This document shows, one piece after another, positions 57,197 through 64,000 of a DNA stretch of 64,000 nucleotides. Below the pieces are notes generated by a model that did no database searches, was not told the DNA's origin, and worked only from the letters and a program-made list of their open reading frames with translations. The translations under genes and the position numbers were made by a program. The stretch covers positions 186,001 through 250,000 of the forward strand of contig NZ_JAVRHL010000004.1 in the NCBI RefSeq assembly GCF_031846565.1, written 5' to 3'. Numbering within the stretch: position 1 is the stretch's first letter; each line of letters opens with the position of its first letter. The stretch comes from Tropicimonas_B omnivorans. Its GTDB lineage: Bacteria; Pseudomonadota; Alphaproteobacteria; Rhodobacterales; Rhodobacteraceae.

Positions 57197-58654
57197 ATGA
57201 CTTATGACGTCCAGCCCGAGGGCAGCCACTTCGTGAACGGCAAACCGGCCCGTGATGCCGAAGGCGCCGAGCTGCCCGTGATCTATCCCGCCACGGCGGA
57301 GCGCATCGCGCTTCTGAACGAGGCGACACCGGCCGTGATCGAGGCGGCGCTCGCCGGCGCCGAGGCCGCCTGGCGCGACTGGGCCGCGCGCCCCGGCGTC
57401 GAGCGCGGGCGCGTCCTGCGTCGCGCCGCCGATATCCTGCGCGAGCGCAACGAGGAGCTCTCCCGCCTCGAGACCCTCGATACCGGCAAGCCGATCCAGG
57501 AGACGCTTGTCGCGGATGCCGCCTCCGCCGCCGACGCCCTCGAATGGTTCGGCGGGATCGCCGCCGGGGTCGCGGGGGAGCATGTCCAGCTCGGGGAGGA
57601 TTTCGGCTACACCCGCAGGGAGCCCTTCGGCGTCTGCGTGGGCATCGGCGCGTGGAACTACCCGATCCAGATCGCCGCATGGAAATCCGCCCCCGCGCTC
57701 GCCTGCGGCAACGCGATGGTTTTCAAGCCCTCCGAAACCACGCCCCTCTCCGCCCTGAAGCTCGCCGAGATCTACATCGAGGCGGGCCTGCCCGAAGGTC
57801 TCTTCCAGGTGGTGCAGGGACGGGGCGCCGTCGGCGCGGCCCTGATCGAGGACGACCGCGTCGCGAAGGTGTCCCTCACCGGCTCGGTCCCCACCGGCCG
57901 CCGGGTCTACGAGGCGGCCGCGCGCGGGCTGAAGGCGGCGACCATGGAACTGGGCGGCAAGTCCCCGATGATCGTCATGGAGGATGCCGATCTCGATGCG
58001 GCCGTCGGAGGCGCCATCCTCGGCAACTTCTATTCCTCGGGCCAGATCTGCTCCAACGGCACCCGCGTCTTCGTGCAGGAGGACGTGCTGGAGGACTTTC
58101 TCGCCCGGCTCGCGGACCGCACCGCCGAGGCAAGGGCCGGAGACCCCCTCGATCCGGAGACCACCCTCGGCCCCCTCGTCAGCGAGGCGCAGCTCGAGAA
58201 GGTCATGGGCCATATCGAGGCCGGAAAGGCCGAGGGCGCCCGCCTCGTCTGCGGCGGAACGCGGATAGGTGGGGAGGGCTACTTCGTCGCGCCCACGGTC
58301 TTCGCGGACGTCTCCGACGAGATGAGCCTTGCCCGGGAGGAGATCTTCGGACCGGTCATGTCCGTCCTGTCGTTCAAGACCGAGGAGGAGGCGCTGGCCC
58401 GCGCCAATGCCACGCCCTACGGCCTCGCCGCCGGGGTCTTCACCCGCGACATTTCCCGCGCTCACCGGATGGCCGCCCGGCTGGACGCCGGCACCTGCTG
58501 GATCAACACCTACAACCTGACCCCCGTCGAGCTGCCGTTCGGCGGCGTGAAGGCCAGCGGCGTCGGCCGGGAGAACGGCCATGCCGCCATCGAGTTCTAC
58601 AGCCGCCTCAAGACCGTCTATGTCGGCATGGGAGGCGTCGATGCGCCGTACTGA
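57197..58654 (+). CDS. betB: betaine aldehyde dehydrogenase BetB
   Basis: 485 aa from the ATG at 57197, matching BetB length. Aldehyde dehydrogenase motifs: GAWNYP with catalytic Asn, MELGGKSP with the general-base Glu, and GQICSNGTRVF with the nucleophile Cys. It oxidises betaine aldehyde, made by BetA, to glycine betaine with NAD+. An in-frame GTG at 57171 overlapping betC is a less likely start. Next gene betA is 69 bp downstream. Confidence 0.92.
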   Translation: MTYDVQPEGSHFVNGKPARDAEGAELPVIYPATAERIALLNEATPAVIEAALAGAEAAWRDWAARPGVERGRVLRRAADILRERNEELSRLETLDTGKPIQETLVADAASAADALEWFGGIAAGVAGEHVQLGEDFGYTRREPFGVCVGIGAWNYPIQIAAWKSAPALACGNAMVFKPSETTPLSALKLAEIYIEAGLPEGLFQVVQGRGAVGAALIEDDRVAKVSLTGSVPTGRRVYEAAARGLKAATMELGGKSPMIVMEDADLDAAVGGAILGNFYSSGQICSNGTRVFVQEDVLEDFLARLADRTAEARAGDPLDPETTLGPLVSEAQLEKVMGHIEAGKAEGARLVCGGTRIGGEGYFVAPTVFADVSDEMSLAREEIFGPVMSVLSFKTEEEALARANATPYGLAAGVFTRDISRAHRMAARLDAGTCWINTYNLTPVELPFGGVKASGVGRENGHAAIEFYSRLKTVYVGMGGVDAPY

Positions 58655-58723
58655 CCACCTTCGTCCCGCGGATCAGGGCCGCGCCACGCTGGGAGCGTCC
58701 CGCTGCCGCGCCGGAGCGATCCG

Positions 58724-60391
58724 ATGAGCACCGATTACGTCATCGTCGGCGCCGGGTCGGCGGGCTGCGCCATGGCCTACCGGCTGTCCGAGGCGGGCCG
58801 CTCGGTCACGATCGTGGAATCGGGCGGCACCGATGCCGGCCCGTTCATCCAGATGCCGGGCGCGCTGTCCTACCCCATGAACATGCGCCGCTACGACTGG
58901 GGCTACACCACCGAACCCGAGCCCCATCTCGGCGGTCGGCGCCTCGCCGCGCCGAGGGGCCGGGTGATCGGCGGGTCCTCCTCGATCAACGGCATGATCT
59001 ATGTCCGCGGCCACCCGCTCGATTACGAGCACTGGGCCGACAGCGGCGCTTCCGGCTGGTCGTGGTCCGATGTCGCCCCGTATTTCCGCCGCATGGAGAA
59101 CTGGCATGCCGGCATCCATGGCGGCGATGCGGCACGCAGGGGGCATGACGGTCCCCTCCATGTCACGCGCGGCAAGCGGGACAATCCGCTGGTGAAGGCC
59201 TTCGTCGAGGCCGGCCGCGAGGCGGGCTACGGCGAGACGAAGGACTACAACGGCAACCGCCAGGAGGGCTTCGGCCCGTTCGACGCGACAATCTGGAAAG
59301 GTCGCCGCTGGTCCGCCGCCTCCGCCTATCTGAGGCCCGCGCTCAAGTCCGGCCGGGTCAGGATGGTGCGCGGCGAGGCTGCCAGGGTCGTGATCGAGGA
59401 AGGCCGCGCCACGGGCGTCGCGCTCGGGACAGGGGAGGTCGTACAGGCCGGGCGGGAGGTGATCCTCTCTGCCTCCGCCTTCAACACTCCGAAGCTCCTG
59501 ATGCTCTCCGGGATCGGCCCCGCTGCGCATCTCGCGGAACTCGGGATCGAGGTGGTCGCCGACCGTCCCGGCGTCGGCTCGAACCTTCAGGACCACCTGG
59601 AGATGTACATCCAGTACGCCGCGACGCAGCCGGTCAGCCTCTTCAAGTACTGGTCGCTTCTCGGCAAGGCCTATGTGGGCGCACGCTGGGTCCTGGGCCG
59701 GCAGGGTCCCGGTGCCTCGAACCAGTTCGAGAGCGCGGGTTTCGTGCGCTCGAGGGCCGGGGTGCGCTACCCCGACATCCAGTACCACTTCCTGCCCCTT
59801 GCCGTGCGCTACGACGGCAAGACGGCGGCCGAGGGACACGGCTTCCAGTGCCATGTCGGCCCCATGCGCTCGCCGAGCCGCGGCAATGTCCGGCTGACCT
59901 CGGCGGACCCGGCCGAGGCGCCCTCGATCCTCTTCAACTACATGGCCGAGGAGAAGGACTGGGAGGACTTCCGGCGGTGCATTCGCCTGACGCGCGAGAT
60001 CGTCGCCCAGCCGGCCTTCGACGCGTTCCGCGGGGCGGAGATCTCGCCGGGCACCGAGGCGCAGACGGATGACGAGCTCGACGACGTGATCCGCGAGGAG
60101 GTGGAAAGCGCCTATCACCCCTGCGGCACCGCGAAGATGGGGCGGAGGGACGACCCGGGCGCCGTCGTCGATCCCGACGGCAGGGTGATCGGCCTCGAGG
60201 GGCTGCGGGTGGCGGACAGCTCGATCTTCCCGCGCATCACGAACGGCAACCTCAACGCCCCGTCGATCATGGCAGGAGAGAAGATCGCCGATGCCGTGCT
60301 CGGCCGGGCCCCCCTGCCGCCCGAAGAGGACGGATGGTGGGAAGCGCGCGACTGGCAGAGCCGGCAGCGCGAGAGCGATCCGGTTCGGTGA
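58724..60391 (+). CDS. betA: choline dehydrogenase BetA
   Basis: 555 aa GMC oxidoreductase. FAD-binding GAGSAGCAMAYRL near the N-terminus, the GMC signature GRVIGGSSSINGMIYVRGH, and the C-terminal active-site His in YHPCGTAKMG, with NGNLNAPSIM near the end. It oxidises choline to betaine aldehyde, passing electrons to the respiratory chain. Last gene of the betICBA operon, followed by a G-rich hairpin that may terminate both this operon and the convergent SDR operon. Confidence 0.93.
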   Translation: MSTDYVIVGAGSAGCAMAYRLSEAGRSVTIVESGGTDAGPFIQMPGALSYPMNMRRYDWGYTTEPEPHLGGRRLAAPRGRVIGGSSSINGMIYVRGHPLDYEHWADSGASGWSWSDVAPYFRRMENWHAGIHGGDAARRGHDGPLHVTRGKRDNPLVKAFVEAGREAGYGETKDYNGNRQEGFGPFDATIWKGRRWSAASAYLRPALKSGRVRMVRGEAARVVIEEGRATGVALGTGEVVQAGREVILSASAFNTPKLLMLSGIGPAAHLAELGIEVVADRPGVGSNLQDHLEMYIQYAATQPVSLFKYWSLLGKAYVGARWVLGRQGPGASNQFESAGFVRSRAGVRYPDIQYHFLPLAVRYDGKTAAEGHGFQCHVGPMRSPSRGNVRLTSADPAEAPSILFNYMAEEKDWEDFRRCIRLTREIVAQPAFDAFRGAEISPGTEAQTDDELDDVIREEVESAYHPCGTAKMGRRDDPGAVVDPDGRVIGLEGLRVADSSIFPRITNGNLNAPSIMAGEKIADAVLGRAPLPPEEDGWWEARDWQSRQRESDPVR

Positions 60392-60400
60392 TGCAAGGGG

Positions 60401-60422
60401 GGGGGGCGGTCTCCGGCCCCCC
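60401..60422. terminator. G-run hairpin between betA and the convergent SDR gene
   Basis: GGGGGGC (60401-60407) can pair with GCCCCCC (60416-60422) around an 8-nt loop; the G-run extends back to 60397 (10 G in all). It is a plausible bidirectional terminator. G-runs of this length are also error-prone in sequencing. Confidence 0.5.
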
Positions 60423-60462
60423 GCAGAAGCAGGCGAACGATCGGCCTCGGGCCCGCGACTGT

Positions 60463-61194
60463 TCAGACCACCCCGCCGTCCACGACGAGCGTCTGCCCCG
60501 TCACCATGCGCGCGCCGGGTGAGGCGAGCCAGAGGGCGGCCTCGGCGATGTCGTCCGCGCGGATCAGGTCCGGGATGCATTGAAGCGCGTGGGTCTCCGC
60601 GATCCAGTCATCGGTCAGCCCGGCCTCCACGCGCTCCGTGACCACCCGTCCGGGCGCGATGGCGTTCACCCGGATCCCCTTAGGGCCCAAATCGCGCGCG
60701 AGGCCGCGGGTCAGACCGACGATGCCAGCCTTGGCGGCATGGTAGGCGGCGAGGTTGCCAGCGAGCTTCATCCAGGCTGTGGAGGAGAGGTTCACGATGG
60801 CGCCGCCGCCGGCCGCCTCCATGCCCGGCGCCACGAGGCGGGCGAGGGCGGCGTGATGGTCGAGGTTGAGCGCCATCATCTCCCGCCATGGTCCGGGCGT
60901 CAGCTCATCCAGGGCCATACGCCGGTCGACGCCTGCATTGTTCACGAGGACCCGCACGGGACCGCGCTCCCGGACAAGACCCGCCACGACGTCATCGAGG
61001 GCGTCCAGATCCCGCAGGTCGAGCCGTACGGGATGGACGTGCCCCGGCCCGGCGTCTTCGGGATCGAAATGGATGGCATCGCGGTCGAGCGCCGAGACCT
61101 CGGCGCCGGCGCGGGCGAAGGCGAGCGCCGTGGCCTTGCCGATCCCCGCCGCGGCGCCCGTGACGAGGACATGCGCCCCCCCATGCGCGCTCAA
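60463..61194 (-). CDS. short-chain dehydrogenase/reductase of a sugar catabolic operon
   Basis: 243 aa from a TTG start that overlaps the upstream gene's TGA (TTGA), with GAGG 6 bp upstream; no ATG or GTG is available in this frame before the Rossmann motif. It has the nucleotide motif TGAAAGIG, NNAG, catalytic Ser (NLSSTAW) and Tyr-x3-Lys (YHAAK). The C-terminus is LVVDGGVV. It probably oxidises a sugar or sugar acid whose lactone would be opened by the upstream IclR-lactonase fusion. The exact sugar is unknown. Confidence 0.82.
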   Translation of the reverse strand: MSAHGGAHVLVTGAAAGIGKATALAFARAGAEVSALDRDAIHFDPEDAGPGHVHPVRLDLRDLDALDDVVAGLVRERGPVRVLVNNAGVDRRMALDELTPGPWREMMALNLDHHAALARLVAPGMEAAGGGAIVNLSSTAWMKLAGNLAAYHAAKAGIVGLTRGLARDLGPKGIRVNAIAPGRVVTERVEAGLTDDWIAETHALQCIPDLIRADDIAEAALWLASPGARMVTGQTLVVDGGVV

Positions 61195-62861
61195 ACCGCC
61201 ACCTCGCGTGTCGGCAGGCCGGGTGTGTCCATCTCGATGGCGAAGAGACCGCCCGACAGCGGCGCTTCTTCGAGCACCTGGGCAGGCAGGCGGATCGAGG
61301 CGGAGGTGATGTAGAGGGTGGTGAGGTCCGGCCCGCCGAAACAGCAACTCGTCGGGCGCGGGACGGGCATGTCGATTTCCCGGATCAGGCGGCCGCCGGG
61401 CGTGTAGCCCGCCACGCGCCAGCCATCCCAGAAGGCGATCCAGACATTGCCCTCGGCATCCACGGACAGACCGTCCGGCTTGCCGTCCCGCGGGTCCACG
61501 TTAAGAAAGACCCGGCGGCCGGTGATCGCTCCTTCGGCGGCGTCGTAATCGTAGGCGAAGACCGTGCCGAGGCCTGAATCGGTGAAGTAGAAGGTCCGGT
61601 CGTCAGCCGACCAGCCAAGACCGTTGGAGACCTGGAAGCCCCCGTCCACCGCGCGCGAGGAGGTGGGCGTGTCGAAGCGGTAGAGCGAGCCCGACGGCAT
61701 CGAGGCGTCGAGGCTCATCGTCCCGGCCCAGACGCGGCCCGAACTGTCGCACTTGGCATCGTTGAAGCGGTTGGAGGGCAGATGCGCCTCGGGGTCGTGG
61801 ATCGGATCCAGATCGCCGGAGGGGCCGAGCCGTTCGAGGCCGTTCTGCGTGACGGCCATCATCGTTCCGTCCGAGGCGGGAAGGACGGCCGAGACCAGGC
61901 GGGGGGAGGGGTGCATCGCGCTCCTCGCGCCCGAGGGATCGAAGATGCGCGTGGCGGGCGCCGCGATGTCGACCCAGCGCAGGAGGTTCTCCCGCGCGTC
62001 CCAGACCGGCCCTTCACCGACGATGGCGCCGGCGGCGTCAACGCATTCCAGCGTCTCGGCGATGTGGCTGTGGCGGCGCGGGTTGGGGGAGATGCTCACG
62101 CTGGCGGTTCCTATGTTGCCCATCACGCGGCGGGCGGATTCCATCAGGTCCCGCCCGACGATATGGCGTTGTTCGAGGCCGAGCGCGCTTTCGTGAGCGG
62201 TCACCGCGATGGCGCCGCGGCCCATTCCCGGCGGCCCGTGGACCTCCACCGCAACGACGATCAGGCCGGGGACGGACCCCGATTCAGCGATCGAATAGCC
62301 CCGCGCCCGGCTGATCGCGATTTCCGACAGGATGCTGTGCTGGGTGTCGCGGTCGTAGCTGGTGATGAAGCGGTTCATCTCGTGCGGGGCCATCGCCGCC
62401 ATCATGGCCCGGCCGGAGGCGGACTCGGCCGCCGGCACCGAGCGGCCGACATCGACGCCGACCGCGAGCGGGTTCTGCGGGCGGCGGACGTCGACATAGA
62501 TGATCTCGTCCCCTTCGAGGACGGTCAGCGAAACCGTCTGGCCCAGCTCCGCGGAGAGGCGGGACAGTTCGTGCTCCGCCGCCGATCGCAGGTCGAAGGA
62601 CGAGAGCGAGGACCGCCCCAGCTCGATGAACCGCTTGCCGAGGGAGTAGGTCTTCGCCGCGTTGTCGTGCTTGAGGTAGCCGAACTCCACCAGCGCGCCG
62701 AGGAGCCGGTAGAGCGTCGCCTTGGGCAGGCCGGTTTCGCGCAGGAGGTGCGCGGAGGTGCAGGGCGCTTGGGCCTCTCCGATCAGTTCGAGGAGCTGGA
62801 TGCCCTTCACCAGCGTTCCGGCGCCGGGATATCGCTTCGCGATGTTGTCGAAATCCGGCAC
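61191..62861 (-). CDS. IclR transcriptional regulator fused to SMP-30/gluconolactonase
   Basis: 556 aa in one uninterrupted frame, from a GTG start (GAGG 8 bp upstream). Residues about 12-75 are an IclR winged HTH (LLRETGLPKATLYRLLGALVEFGYL) and about 80-255 the IclR effector domain. Residues about 268-556 are a six-bladed SMP-30/regucalcin lactonase with the metal ligands recognisable as Glu283 (GEGPVWD), Asn413 (VSNGLGW) and Asp463 (KPDGL). SMP-30 lactonases open sugar lactones. A regulator and an enzyme of the same pathway in one chain suggest that catalysis or substrate binding feeds directly into transcription. It lies between the ABC ATPase and SDR genes and overlaps the latter by 4 bp. 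Confidence 0.88.
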   Translation of the reverse strand: MPDFDNIAKRYPGAGTLVKGIQLLELIGEAQAPCTSAHLLRETGLPKATLYRLLGALVEFGYLKHDNAAKTYSLGKRFIELGRSSLSSFDLRSAAEHELSRLSAELGQTVSLTVLEGDEIIYVDVRRPQNPLAVGVDVGRSVPAAESASGRAMMAAMAPHEMNRFITSYDRDTQHSILSEIAISRARGYSIAESGSVPGLIVVAVEVHGPPGMGRGAIAVTAHESALGLEQRHIVGRDLMESARRVMGNIGTASVSISPNPRRHSHIAETLECVDAAGAIVGEGPVWDARENLLRWVDIAAPATRIFDPSGARSAMHPSPRLVSAVLPASDGTMMAVTQNGLERLGPSGDLDPIHDPEAHLPSNRFNDAKCDSSGRVWAGTMSLDASMPSGSLYRFDTPTSSRAVDGGFQVSNGLGWSADDRTFYFTDSGLGTVFAYDYDAAEGAITGRRVFLNVDPRDGKPDGLSVDAEGNVWIAFWDGWRVAGYTPGGRLIREIDMPVPRPTSCCFGGPDLTTLYITSASIRLPAQVLEEAPLSGGLFAIEMDTPGLPTREVAV

Positions 62862-62872
62862 CGGCGCGGTCC

Positions 62873-64000
<1,128 letters not shown>

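Noticed and set aside
58673..60580. Very long open frame antisense to betA (635 codons)
   Set aside because: High-GC shadow of betA; its translation has Arg/Gly/Ala-rich composition with no domain, and betA itself is unmistakable. Similar shadows occur opposite most genes.

Overview
The window is GC-rich, gene-dense bacterial chromosomal DNA with short intergenic gaps and many 4-base ATGA/GTGA gene overlaps. TRAP transporters, Agrobacterium/Rhizobium-type pathway genes (udh/gci/gli, rhaRSTPQUK/rhaDI, betICBA with choXWV) and Zur/ZnuBC point to an alphaproteobacterium. A Rhodobacterales (Roseobacter-like) or Rhizobiales member is most likely; there is no rRNA or other marker to settle it. I see no tRNA, rRNA, CRISPR array, IS element or phage gene.

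Layout. 1-3.5 kb: a CHASE2 protein fragment diverges from a TPR/beta-barrel protein, a FecR-domain protein and a GT1-like glycosyltransferase. 3.5-7.2 kb (minus): a DUF6065 protein, a cyclic-nucleotide-binding patatin and a Ca2+/cation exchanger. 7.4-16.4 kb: a complete oxidative uronate/galactarate regulon. The minus arm holds a TRAP transporter, uronate dehydrogenase and alpha-ketoglutaric semialdehyde dehydrogenase; the plus arm holds a GntR regulator, kdgD, gci and gli. Near-identical operator-like palindromes lie at both arms. 16.6-20.7 kb: a class V aminotransferase, a LysR regulator, a frameshifted EamA transporter and a divergent MarR regulator with twin palindromes. 21-29 kb: a second TRAP transporter in an operon with a DHDPS-like lyase/aldolase, a BisC-type molybdoenzyme, an atypical SDR lacking the Tyr/Lys pair and a DadA-like FAD oxidoreductase. 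I cannot assign this pathway.

29.2-33 kb: a five-gene stressosome operon, RsbR-RsbS-RsbT, then a HATPase+PP2C/SpoIIE fusion, then an RsbT-like HATPase fused to a HisKA_2 histidine kinase. This is the most striking system here, because it appears to wire a Firmicute-style stressosome into a two-component or PhyR-type output. 33.3-36.5 kb: an EamA exporter, then zur-znuC-znuB. 36.5-48.3 kb: an L-rhamnose regulon. The minus strand carries rhaR-S-T-P-Q-U-K plus an L-lactate dehydrogenase gene, and the plus strand carries rhaD-rhaI. Together they can take rhamnose to DHAP and, through lactaldehyde and lactate, to pyruvate.

48.4-51.9 kb: a Na+/H+ antiporter with a cyclic-nucleotide-binding tail, and an orphan RutE. 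52-60.4 kb: choline uptake (choXWV) divergent from betI-betC-betB-betA, for choline-O-sulfate or choline to glycine betaine. 60.5-64 kb (minus): the end of a sugar catabolic operon with an ABC ATPase running off the right edge, an IclR regulator fused to an SMP-30/gluconolactonase enzyme, and an SDR. Overall this is a nutrient-acquisition and osmolyte region of a heterotroph that uses plant or algal sugars, with a stress-sensing module embedded in it.
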